The position numbers and the translations under genes were made by a program. This document shows positions 17,539 through 27,009 of a stretch of 43,558 nucleotides of DNA, in pieces; position 1 is the stretch's first letter; each line of letters starts with the position of its first letter. This DNA is from Gammaproteobacteria bacterium (GTDB lineage Bacteria > Pseudomonadota > Gammaproteobacteria > Arenicellales > UBA868): positions 1-43,558 of the forward strand of contig JAAZZE010000013.1 in NCBI GenBank assembly GCA_014239255.1. Reading direction: 5' to 3'. The notes beneath the pieces are model-generated. The model searched no databases and was not told where the DNA came from. It worked only from the letters and a program-made list of their open reading frames with translations.

Positions 17539-18780
17539 ATGACACGCGACGATGCTTTGGCGATTAACGGTGAGCGCTTGTGGGACTCGCTGATGGAGAT
17601 GGCAAAAATTGGGGCAACCGAGAAGGGGGGTTGTTGCCGACTTGCTCTGACTGATCTTGATCGACAGGCCCGCGATCTTTTCGTGAGTTGGTGTCGCGAG
17701 GCCGGTTGCACAATATCTGTTGATCAGATGGGAAATATTTTTGCCCGGCGCGACGGCGTTGACCCACAGTTACCGTCGGTTGTGATCGGCAGTCATCTTG
17801 ATACCCAGCCGACGGGGGGTCGTTTTGATGGGGTTTACGGCGTTCTGACCGGGCTCGAGGTTATACGCACTCTTAATGATCAGAATATCCAGACACGCCA
17901 CTCGGTGGAAGCGGCCTGCTGGACCAATGAGGAGGGCAGCCGTTTTGCGCCTGCAATGGTGGCCTCCGGTGTGTTCGCGGGAATCTATGACCTCGATTAC
18001 GGCCTGGCGCGAGCGGATGCCGATGGCCGAACCATGGGGCAGGAACTCGAACGCATCGGTTACGCGGGAGATGAGCCCATGGGGCGTCCACTGCATGCCT
18101 ATTTTGAAGCCCATATCGAACAGGGCCCCATATTGGTCGAAGAAGGCACCGACATTGGTGTGGTTACTGACGCTCAAGGCCAGCGTTGGTATGAACTTGA
18201 ACTGACCGGCACGGAATCGCATGCGGGGCCAACGCCAATGGACCGGCGCCAAGACGCGTTGCTGTGTGCTGCGCGGATCACCTGTCTGGTGAATGAAGTT
18301 GGCCTGACCCATGCGCCGCTCGCTTGTGCCACAGTGGGCATGCTCAACGTGTACCCCAATTCGCGTAACGTTATCCCAGGACGGGTCTTTTTGACCATCG
18401 ACATTCGACATCCGGATGATGCGGTCTTGCTGGAGATGGGCAGAGCCATCCGTGATGGCATCACTAGAATTTCCGAGCAAGCCGGCGTAACACACTCGCT
18501 TGAGGAGATTTTTTATTACGCCCCGGTCCCCTTTGATAATACTTGTGTTGCAGCAGTTCAGTCCGGCGCTGAAACTTGTGGCTACAGTTCACGCGAGATT
18601 GTCACAGGGGCTGGACATGACGCCTGTTTTATTGCACACGCGGCACCGACCTCGATGATTTTTATCCCCTGTGTTGATGGTATTAGTCATAACGAAGTAG
18701 AAGATATCGAGCCCGAATGGTCTACAGCCGGAGCCAATGTCATGCTCCAGGCTGTTTTGACAAAGTCTGAAAGGCTTTGA
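17539..18780 (+). CDS. M20-family Zn-dependent hydantoinase/carbamoylase (N-carbamoyl-amino-acid hydrolase or allantoate amidohydrolase type)
   Basis: 413 residues. Binuclear metal-site motifs of the M20 carbamoylase group are present: VVIGSHLDTQPTGGRFDG (His and bridging Asp), WTNEEGSRFAPAM (Glu-Glu), HIEQGPILVEE and, near the C-terminus, TGAGHDACFIAH. The dimerisation-domain signature ESHAGPTPMDRRQDAL is also there. Members hydrolyse N-carbamoyl-beta-alanine, N-carbamoyl-L-amino acids or allantoate. In this run the carbamoyl product of HydA is the likely substrate, so it overlaps functionally with the nitrilase-type gene just upstream, unless one serves thymine-derived N-carbamoyl-3-aminoisobutyrate. 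The AAGGAAGAG site 5 nt before ATG 17539 is good. Confidence 0.88.
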   Translation: MTRDDALAINGERLWDSLMEMAKIGATEKGGCCRLALTDLDRQARDLFVSWCREAGCTISVDQMGNIFARRDGVDPQLPSVVIGSHLDTQPTGGRFDGVYGVLTGLEVIRTLNDQNIQTRHSVEAACWTNEEGSRFAPAMVASGVFAGIYDLDYGLARADADGRTMGQELERIGYAGDEPMGRPLHAYFEAHIEQGPILVEEGTDIGVVTDAQGQRWYELELTGTESHAGPTPMDRRQDALLCAARITCLVNEVGLTHAPLACATVGMLNVYPNSRNVIPGRVFLTIDIRHPDDAVLLEMGRAIRDGITRISEQAGVTHSLEEIFYYAPVPFDNTCVAAVQSGAETCGYSSREIVTGAGHDACFIAHAAPTSMIFIPCVDGISHNEVEDIEPEWSTAGANVMLQAVLTKSERL

Positions 18781-18809
18781 AAATCAGCAGCGTGTAAGGA
18801 GTTTTTTCG

Positions 18810-19613
18810 TTGAGCGATAACGCACCATCTTCTGACACAGTAGTTCAAATTGACCAGTTGTCCCTGGACTTCGATACTGTCGACGGACCGGTGCACGCGC
18901 TTAGTGGTATTGATCTGGCGATTAGAGAAGGTGAATTTGTATCACTGATTGGACCATCAGGCTGCGGCAAGACGACCTTGCTGAGGGTGATCGCGGACCT
19001 GGAGAAACACTCCAGCGGAAAAATTCTTGTGAACGGTATTAGCCCGGATCAGGCCCGCCAGGATCGCTCCTATGGTTATGTGTTTCAGGCCCCCGCACTT
19101 TACCCCTGGCGAACTGTCACAAAAAATGTCGTACTGCCCCTTGAGATCATGGGATTGACTCGCTCTGAGCAGCAAACGCGAGCGAAGAAATATCTTGATC
19201 TTGTTAACCTTAGTGGTTTTGAGAATAAGTACCCATGGCAATTATCCGGGGGAATGCAGCAGCGTGTGTCCATAGCGCGGGCATTAAGTGTTGAGCCACA
19301 GTTGTTGTTGATGGATGAGCCGTTTGGGGCGCTTGACGAGATTACACGGGACCATCTTAACGAGCAGCTTCTTGAATTGTGGCGCAAGACGGGCAAAACC
19401 GTAGTCTTTGTTACCCATTCCATTCCCGAGGCGGTATTCCTTTCAACCCGGGTCGTGGTTATGTCCCCCAGGCCCGGCCGAGTTATGGATGTGATTGAAT
19501 GCGATTTGCCCTCCGAGCGAACGCTTGATATACGCGAGACACCGGATTTTCTTTCTCTGGCGCATCGAGTCCGACAAGGCCTCAAGGCGGGTCATAGTTA
19601 CGACGATGAATAA
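18810..19613 (+). CDS. ABC transporter ATP-binding protein (nitrate/taurine/thiamine-precursor class)
   Basis: 267 residues from a TTG with AAGGAG 9 nt upstream. Walker A GPSGCGKT (48-55), signature LSGGMQQRVSIARAL, Walker B LLMDEPFGALDEITRD and the H-loop VFVTHSIPEAVFLS are complete. The sequence type (SsuB/TauB/ThiZ-like) pairs with NMT1-like binding proteins such as the one encoded at 21686. It energises import, probably of a pyrimidine, through the two permeases that follow. The first permease start overlaps this stop by 8 bp. Confidence 0.93.
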   Translation: MSDNAPSSDTVVQIDQLSLDFDTVDGPVHALSGIDLAIREGEFVSLIGPSGCGKTTLLRVIADLEKHSSGKILVNGISPDQARQDRSYGYVFQAPALYPWRTVTKNVVLPLEIMGLTRSEQQTRAKKYLDLVNLSGFENKYPWQLSGGMQQRVSIARALSVEPQLLLMDEPFGALDEITRDHLNEQLLELWRKTGKTVVFVTHSIPEAVFLSTRVVVMSPRPGRVMDVIECDLPSERTLDIRETPDFLSLAHRVRQGLKAGHSYDDE

Positions 19614-20502
19614 CCCGGCCTGTAGTCAGGGACGGATTTTTCCCGTGTCCGTAATTATCGTTGTCCTGACGATTATCTGGTATGCCGGCGCGGTCTATCT
19701 TAATAGTGGTCAGTTGATCGATCGCTACAACAAACGCAGCGTCCAGTGGGATATTACTCAGCTGGCCACTGATGCATGGAGCATGAAGCGACCCGTATTA
19801 CCCGCGCCTCACCAGGTGGCTCGTGAACTTAAAAAGACCGTCTTGGATCAGAAAGTCACTTCGAAGCGAAGCCTTATCTATCACGCGGGTGTGACGCTGT
19901 CATCAGCACTGCTCGGGTTCGTTCTGGGGACGGCGCTGGGTATTGGACTGGCGATTGGAATCGTTTATGTGACTACCTTGGATCGAAGTCTGATGCCGTG
20001 GATCATCGCCTCACAAACAGTACCAATCCTGGCGTTGGCACCAATGATTATTGTGGTGCTGGGTTCTGTCGGTATTACCGGTCTTTTCCCTAAGTCGGTT
20101 ATCTCGATGTACCTTTGCTTTTTTCCGGTCGTGGTGGGAATGGTAAAAGGGCTGCGCTCGCCCGAACCCATGCTTTTGGATCAGATGCATACTTATTATG
20201 CGAGTCGGGCGCAGGTTTTTTTCAAGTTGCGTCTGCCCTCATCGATTCCGTTTCTGTTCGCGTCTCTTAAGGTGGCAATTGCATTGAGTGTCGTCGGTGC
20301 TATTGTTGCTGAACTACCAACGGGAGGGCAGGGTGGTCTCGGCGCGCGCCTGCTCACAGGTTCGTATTATGGCCAGACCACTATGATCTGGGCAGCGTTG
20401 ATCACGGCTTCCGTTGTCTCAGCTACGCTGGTATCTATTGTAGCGTTGGGTGAGCGGACCATGTTGCGTCGACTCGATGGTGGCCAGGTAGTGCGGGCGT
20501 GA
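19606..20502 (+). CDS. ABC transporter permease 1
   Basis: 298 residues from ATG 19606, inside the end of the ATPase gene; the frame's earlier start at 19495 is deep in that gene and unlikely. After an N-terminal membrane anchor (VSVIIVVLTIIWYAGAV), the BPD_transp_1 core has five to six segments (LLGFVLGTALGIGLAIGIVYVT, VPILALAPMIIVVLGSVGI) and the EAA-type loop HTYYASRAQVFFKLRLPSSIPFLFASLKVAIALS. It forms the membrane channel with permease 2. The next gene starts at a GTG overlapping this stop by four bases. Confidence 0.9.
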   Translation: MNNPACSQGRIFPVSVIIVVLTIIWYAGAVYLNSGQLIDRYNKRSVQWDITQLATDAWSMKRPVLPAPHQVARELKKTVLDQKVTSKRSLIYHAGVTLSSALLGFVLGTALGIGLAIGIVYVTTLDRSLMPWIIASQTVPILALAPMIIVVLGSVGITGLFPKSVISMYLCFFPVVVGMVKGLRSPEPMLLDQMHTYYASRAQVFFKLRLPSSIPFLFASLKVAIALSVVGAIVAELPTGGQGGLGARLLTGSYYGQTTMIWAALITASVVSATLVSIVALGERTMLRRLDGGQVVRA

Positions 20503-21650
20503 ATCTTTTTTCAAGTACTCGAATCAGTAACACCTCATTGGCGGGCGCTCTTTTCATCGTGCTCGGATTGTTTGGAAAATTAAGTTCGGCAGCGACGTGG
20601 AGCGATACGCCTATAGGACTCGTAGGTCTGGGCTGCGTAGCCGGCGCCTTGAGCGTGTCTGGTCTGACGACAAAGTACTCATCGTCCAGCCGTGCGATAT
20701 CGTTGGCGTTTGTGCTGGCGGCTTTGTGGGCGGCGGTAAATCTGGTCCACATCGAATCCGTCATGGGGCAGGTCAGTGGCGGCTACTGGTGTTTTGTCAT
20801 TGCGTTGGCTTTTGCTATTTGGACCACTATGAGTCGGTTTGTCGCCATCACTTTAAACCCGGGAGTCGGCGCGTTCTTGTATCAGTTTCTGGTGCCGGGT
20901 CTTTTTGGAGTCTGGCTGATTGTGCTATGGGAACTTATTACCGTTGGGCTGGGCATCCCCCGAGTACTCTTACCTTCCCCAGGTCTGGTAGGAGAGGCAA
21001 TCGCCTCATCGCCGGGCGTACTTGCGGCCGACTTCCGTCAGACGATAATACGAGCAGTGCTCCCAGGATTCGTGATGGGTAATCTTGCGGGGTTCGCAAT
21101 TGCATTGTGGGCAGATCGGGTGCCATTTCTGCGTCGCGGTTTGTTGCCTGTTGGAAACCTGGTCAGCGCGATTCCTATTGTCGGCATTGCTCCGATCATG
21201 GTCATGTGGTTTGGGTTCGACTGGCAGTCCAAAGCGGCAGTAGTTGTCATCATGACTTTTTTTCCAATGCTGGTAAATACGGTTGCAGGACTAGGTGGAT
21301 CGAGCGCAATAGAACTGGATCTGATGCGCTCCATCGGTGCGAGTCACTGGCAAACATTTACCCGGGTGCGATTGCCTAATGCATTGCCGTTCATTTTTAA
21401 CGCGCTTAAAATAAACTCGGCACTGGCTTTGATTGGCGCGATTGTGGCCGAATTTTTTGGTACCCCGATTGTCGGCATCGGTTTTCGTATCTCGACCGAG
21501 GCCGGCAGAATGAACATGGAGATGGTCTGGGCATCGATAGCGCTATCAGCGGTGTCTGGGTCGTTGTTTTATGGTTTACTGGCTGTTATGGAAAGACGGG
21601 CAACCTTCTGGCATCCGTCTTTTCGTCAACTGTCCAAAAAACGCCTGTAA
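20499..21650 (+). CDS. ABC transporter permease 2, with extra N-terminal membrane segments
   Basis: 383 residues from GTG 20499 (GTGA overlap). The transport core lies in residues ~130-383 and ends with the EAA loop LDLMRSIGASHWQTFTRVRLPNALPFIFNALKINSALALIGAIVAEFFG. The first ~125 residues add about four hydrophobic segments (ALFIVLGLFGKL, LVGLGCVAGALSVSGL, AISLAFVLAALWAAVNLV, CFVIALAFAIWTTM) not found in the shorter permease 1. The two permeases together make an asymmetric channel, as in other two-permease importers for pyrimidine-like molecules. Whether the extension matters for the substrate is unknown. Confidence 0.88.
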   Translation: MNLFSSTRISNTSLAGALFIVLGLFGKLSSAATWSDTPIGLVGLGCVAGALSVSGLTTKYSSSSRAISLAFVLAALWAAVNLVHIESVMGQVSGGYWCFVIALAFAIWTTMSRFVAITLNPGVGAFLYQFLVPGLFGVWLIVLWELITVGLGIPRVLLPSPGLVGEAIASSPGVLAADFRQTIIRAVLPGFVMGNLAGFAIALWADRVPFLRRGLLPVGNLVSAIPIVGIAPIMVMWFGFDWQSKAAVVVIMTFFPMLVNTVAGLGGSSAIELDLMRSIGASHWQTFTRVRLPNALPFIFNALKINSALALIGAIVAEFFGTPIVGIGFRISTEAGRMNMEMVWASIALSAVSGSLFYGLLAVMERRATFWHPSFRQLSKKRL

Positions 21651-21685
21651 TTGGGCACTTTTAAACTACCGAAGGAGTATTCACT

Positions 21686-22672
21686 ATGAAGAGGAAAATT
21701 AGCACCCTTGTAGCGGCTCTAGCTTTAGGGTTGGTCAGTGCGGCCGCAGTCGCAGCGGACCAGGTGACCTTGCAGTTGAAGTGGGTCACCCAGGCCCAGT
21801 TCGCAGGGTATTTTGTGGCGAAAGATAAGGGTTTTTATAAAGATGAAAATCTCGATGTGACGATTAAGCCAGGCGGACCTGATGTGGCTCCGCCGCAAGT
21901 GATTGCTGGTGGAGGTGCAGATGTCATTATCGATTGGATGCCGTCGGCGTTGGCTTCACGCGAAAAAGGCTTGCCACTGGTGAATATTGCCCAGCCTTTC
22001 AAACGCTCCGGGATGATGCTGACTTGCCGCAAGGACAGCGGCGTAAAGACGCCACAGGATTTTCCAGGCCGTACTTTGGGTGTTTGGTTTTATGGGAATG
22101 AGTACCCCTTCCTGAGTTGGATGGGCCGACTGAATATTCCAACTGATGGCAGCAGTGGCGGCGTTACCGTACTTAAGCAAGGGTTTAATGTCGACCCGAT
22201 TCTGCAAAAGCAGGCGGATTGTGTCTCAACAATGACCTACAACGAGTACTGGCAGATCATTGATGCCGGCTTGGGGTCCGACGAACTGGTGACCTTCAAA
22301 TATGAAGATCAGGGCGTTGCGACGCTGGAAGATGGACTCTATGTCCTTGAAAAGAATCTGGCCGATCCGGCCTTTGTCGACAAAATGTCTCGTTTTGTGC
22401 GTGCGTCGATGAAGGGTTGGGCATGGGCAAGAGAAAACTCGGATGCGGCTGCGGACATCGTGCTTGAAAATGACGAAACCGGCGCTCAGACCGAAAATCA
22501 CCAGCGCCGTATGATGGGTGAAATCAACAAACTGACCGCTGGTGGCGGCAAATTGGATGAGGCCGACTATGAGCGTACCGTCGCAACTTTGATGAGCGGT
22601 GGCTCTGATCCTGTGATTTCGAAAGCGCCTTCCGGAGCCTGGAGTCATGCAGTTTGGGACGCGGCGTTTTAG
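21686..22672 (+). CDS. NMT1/THI5-like periplasmic substrate-binding protein, predicted pyrimidine binder
   Basis: 328 residues, ATG preceded by GAAGGAG. Signal peptide: KRKISTLVAALALGLVSAAAVAA, mature start near DQVTLQLKW. The pattern LKWVTQAQFAGYFVAKDKGFYKDENLDVTI, followed by GGGADVIIDWMPSALASREKG, is that of THI5/NMT1-like binding proteins, which bind thiamine-pyrimidine precursors, riboflavin or related heterocycles. Flanked by the pyrimidine-degradation genes and its own ABC subunits, it most likely captures uracil/thymine or a dihydropyrimidine. The ligand is inferred only from context. Confidence 0.87.
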   Translation: MKRKISTLVAALALGLVSAAAVAADQVTLQLKWVTQAQFAGYFVAKDKGFYKDENLDVTIKPGGPDVAPPQVIAGGGADVIIDWMPSALASREKGLPLVNIAQPFKRSGMMLTCRKDSGVKTPQDFPGRTLGVWFYGNEYPFLSWMGRLNIPTDGSSGGVTVLKQGFNVDPILQKQADCVSTMTYNEYWQIIDAGLGSDELVTFKYEDQGVATLEDGLYVLEKNLADPAFVDKMSRFVRASMKGWAWARENSDAAADIVLENDETGAQTENHQRRMMGEINKLTAGGGKLDEADYERTVATLMSGGSDPVISKAPSGAWSHAVWDAAF

Positions 22673-22689
22673 CCGGGTCGATACAATAA

Positions 22690-24147
<1,458 letters not shown>

Positions 24148-24171
24148 GTAGCCTCGCTAATCCACAGATCG

Positions 24172-24209
24172 GAACTGACCTGTCACCCGAGCCTGCGACA
24201 GGTCAGTTC
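24172..24209 (+). repeat. Perfect 13-bp inverted repeat (hairpin) between hydA and preT
   Basis: GAACTGACCTGTC (24172-24184) is exactly complementary to GACAGGTCAGTTC (24197-24209), with a 12-nt loop. In RNA it makes a long stable stem 31 bp upstream of the preT start. No T-run follows, so it is not an intrinsic terminator. It could be an mRNA-stabilising or processing element that sets different levels of hydA and preTA mRNA, or a dimeric operator in DNA. Confidence 0.8.
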
Positions 24210-24239
24210 TGGCGCATCTGGGCATTCAAGGAGGAGTAC

Positions 24240-25595
24240 GTGGATATTATTGCAACCGTAACCAATGGGGCGTCCGGGGTCGTATCTGGTCGACTACCTG
24301 AGGAGGATTGTCGGCGCAATTTTTGTGAAATGCATTCACCCTTGGAACCTAACGGTGCGCGGGTCGAGGCCGAGCGGTGTTATTTTTGCTTTGATGCTCC
24401 TTGTACCCAAGCTTGTCCGACGGAAATAGATATCCCTGGTTTTATCCGCATGATTGGCAATCATAATCCTGTGGGTGCGGCGGGCCTTATATTGCAAGAA
24501 AATATTATGGGCGGTACTTGCGCCAGAGCCTGTCCGGTTGAAACTCTGTGTGAACACGCTTGCGTACGTAACCAGGCGGATGATCGACCCGTCAGCATAG
24601 GCCTGCTTCAGCGTTACGCCGTTGATGAGGCTATGGACCAGAATGCTACTTTCTTTGTCCGCGGTACACCATCGAAAAAATCCATTGCTGTGGTCGGCGC
24701 TGGCCCGGCGGGCCTGGCTTGCGCCCACAGGCTTGCGGTGCTCGGACATTCGGTGTGCATCTATGAGCATCGTCCTAAATCCGGAGGTTTAAATGAGTAC
24801 GGGCTTGCGGCCTACAAGATGTTGGATAACTTCGCCCAGAAGGAGGCCCAATTTATTACATCTATTGGCGGAATCGAGATAGAACACGGAAAAGAATTTG
24901 GCCGTGATTTCGGCCTTAGCGATATCCAATCCCGCCATGATGCTGTCTTTCTTTCGATGGGACTGGGTTCGAGCGGAACGCTCGATATACCCGGCGAAGA
25001 AGTCTCTGGAGTTGAGGATGCAGTCGATTTTATCAGTAGGCTTCGTCAGGTAGATCAGTTGTCGTCGCTTGCACTCGGCAAACGCATTGTGGTGATTGGC
25101 GGCGGAATGACCGCAATCGACATTGCAGTTCAAACCCGGCTGTTGGGCGCTGAGGAGGTCACGATCGTGTATCGGCGTGGGCCACAGCAGATGAAGGCTA
25201 GTATCGAAGAACAAGAGTTTGCCAAAATCCGCGGGGTGGTCATTCGGTTCTGGGGACAGCCGATCTGTATTAGGCATGAAGCAGGCAGGGTTACCGGCAT
25301 TGAGTTCAGCCCAACCGACAGGGCCTTACAGGCCGACGGGGCTGACAATTTTACGATCAAGGCAGATACGGTATTTAGGGCCATCGGTCAGGCGCCCCAG
25401 TTACTCGACGACGATGCGGAAGGTTTCAATCTGGAAGGTGGCCGGTTTATTGTCGATAAAGAACGGCGTACTTCCCGAACCGGTGTTTGGGCTGGCGGGG
25501 ATTGCATAGCGGATGGCGAAGATTTAACAGTCAGTGCGGTCCAAGATGGTAAATTGGCCGCAATTTCTATTGATCAATTCCTGTCCAAGGCATAG
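24240..25595 (+). CDS. preT: NAD-dependent dihydropyrimidine dehydrogenase subunit PreT (FAD/4Fe-4S)
   Basis: 451 residues, GTG start after AAGGAGGA. The N-terminal domain binds two 4Fe-4S clusters: C47, C50, C55, C59 (CYFCFDAPCTQACPTEID) and C94, C98, C104, C108 (CARACPVETLCEHACV). Then comes an FAD site, GAGPAG (153-158), and a second dinucleotide fold (IVVIGGGMTAIDIAVQ) for NAD(P)H. It takes electrons from NADH and passes them to PreA, which reduces uracil or thymine. GltD-like subunits are homologous, but the order preT-preA and a 46-bp gap settle the assignment. Confidence 0.93.
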   Translation: MDIIATVTNGASGVVSGRLPEEDCRRNFCEMHSPLEPNGARVEAERCYFCFDAPCTQACPTEIDIPGFIRMIGNHNPVGAAGLILQENIMGGTCARACPVETLCEHACVRNQADDRPVSIGLLQRYAVDEAMDQNATFFVRGTPSKKSIAVVGAGPAGLACAHRLAVLGHSVCIYEHRPKSGGLNEYGLAAYKMLDNFAQKEAQFITSIGGIEIEHGKEFGRDFGLSDIQSRHDAVFLSMGLGSSGTLDIPGEEVSGVEDAVDFISRLRQVDQLSSLALGKRIVVIGGGMTAIDIAVQTRLLGAEEVTIVYRRGPQQMKASIEEQEFAKIRGVVIRFWGQPICIRHEAGRVTGIEFSPTDRALQADGADNFTIKADTVFRAIGQAPQLLDDDAEGFNLEGGRFIVDKERRTSRTGVWAGGDCIADGEDLTVSAVQDGKLAAISIDQFLSKA

Positions 25596-25641
25596 ACCGG
25601 CTAGATCTTTATCGATTGTTGAATGAAAAGAGGAAGGAAGA

Positions 25642-26952
25642 ATGCCTGAATTGAAAACAACTTTCGCTGGTATCGAGTCACCCAATCCGTTCTGGCTGGC
25701 ATCCGCGCCGCCGACCGACAAAGCCTATAACGTCAATCGCGCTTTCGAAGCAGGGTGGGGTGGTGTCGTCTGGAAGACCTTGGGTGAGGATGGCCCCCCT
25801 ATTGTTAATGTCAATGGACCGCGCTACGCAGCATTACATGGAAAGGATCGCAGCGTCATTGGGTTTAACAATATTGAGTTAATTACTGATCGCCCATTGC
25901 AGATCAATCTTGAGGAAATTTCGCAGGTCAAAAAAGATTGGCCGGATCGTGCCCTGGTTGTCTCTCTCATGGTGCCTTGCACTGAGGAAGCCTGGAAGGC
26001 GGTTTTAACCCGGGTTGAGGATACCGGTGCCGATGGCATTGAACTTAATTTTGGCTGCCCTCACGGCATGTCCGAAAGAGGTATGGGTGCTGCCGTAGGG
26101 CAGGTCCCCGAGTATGTCGAGATGGTTACCGCATGGTGTAAGGCGTTCTCGGAACTGCCGGTGATGGTCAAATTGACCCCCAACGTAACCAGTATCCGGC
26201 AGCCCGCCCGGGCCGCGCAACAAGGGGGGGCAGACGCGGTGTCTTTGATCAATACCATCAGTTCTGTGATGTCGGTTGATCTGGATTCCTTCAGCGTTGT
26301 TCCAACCATAGATCGTAATGGAACCCATGGTGGTTATTGCGGTCCGGCAGTCAAACCGATTGCGTTGCACATGGTCTCGGATATTGCCCGAGATCCTGAC
26401 TGCGCAGGTCTACCAATTTCTGCCATAGGCGGTATCAGTAACTGGCGTGATGCTGCAGAATTTATTCTACTGGGAGCTGGGAATGTACAGGTTTGCACCG
26501 CGGCGATGACTCACGGCTTTAAGATCATCGATGACATGATCGATGGCCTGACTCGCTACCTCGCTGCGCGTGACCTAGATTCAGTTGCACATGCCGTCGG
26601 TAAAGCGGTGCCTTCACTCACCGACTGGCAGTACCTCAATCTCAATTACACGGCCAAGGCGCAGATTGACCAGGATCTTTGTATCCAATGTGGACGTTGT
26701 TATATCGCCTGCGAAGATGCTTCACACCAGGCGATCAGCGCGACGCGAAACGGGAGCCGTCACTACGAGATAATAGAAAAGGAATGTGTAGGCTGTAATT
26801 TGTGTGTCACGGTGTGCCCAGTGGAAAATTGCCTGACTTTAAGGACTTTAGAAAATGAAATTGACCAAAGAACCGGTCAGATGATTCGTCCCGACGACAA
26901 ACTGAATTGGATAGCCCATCCCAATAATCCGATGGCGGAGTCCGGGAAGTAG
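25642..26952 (+). CDS. preA: NAD-dependent dihydropyrimidine dehydrogenase subunit PreA
   Basis: 436 residues. A dihydroorotate-dehydrogenase-like FMN barrel includes FWLASAPPTDKAYNVNRAFEAGWGG, ELNFGCPHGMSERGMG, VKLTPNVTSIRQPARAA and HGGYCGPAVKPIALHM. A C-terminal ferredoxin domain has two clusters, CIQCGRCYIACEDASHQA and CVGCNLCVTVCPVENC. It reduces uracil/thymine at the 5,6 double bond using electrons from PreT. Where mammalian DPD has its catalytic cysteine loop (G-L-A-C-G-Q) this protein reads G-A-A-V-G-Q; from memory, other bacterial PreA proteins do the same. AGGAAGGAAG lies just before ATG 25642. Confidence 0.93.
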   Translation: MPELKTTFAGIESPNPFWLASAPPTDKAYNVNRAFEAGWGGVVWKTLGEDGPPIVNVNGPRYAALHGKDRSVIGFNNIELITDRPLQINLEEISQVKKDWPDRALVVSLMVPCTEEAWKAVLTRVEDTGADGIELNFGCPHGMSERGMGAAVGQVPEYVEMVTAWCKAFSELPVMVKLTPNVTSIRQPARAAQQGGADAVSLINTISSVMSVDLDSFSVVPTIDRNGTHGGYCGPAVKPIALHMVSDIARDPDCAGLPISAIGGISNWRDAAEFILLGAGNVQVCTAAMTHGFKIIDDMIDGLTRYLAARDLDSVAHAVGKAVPSLTDWQYLNLNYTAKAQIDQDLCIQCGRCYIACEDASHQAISATRNGSRHYEIIEKECVGCNLCVTVCPVENCLTLRTLENEIDQRTGQMIRPDDKLNWIAHPNNPMAESGK

Positions 26953-27009
26953 ACGGGAGCCCCTTGTAACACTTAATTTGAAGATTTCCAAAAAACTGGC
27001 GGAGGAAAC

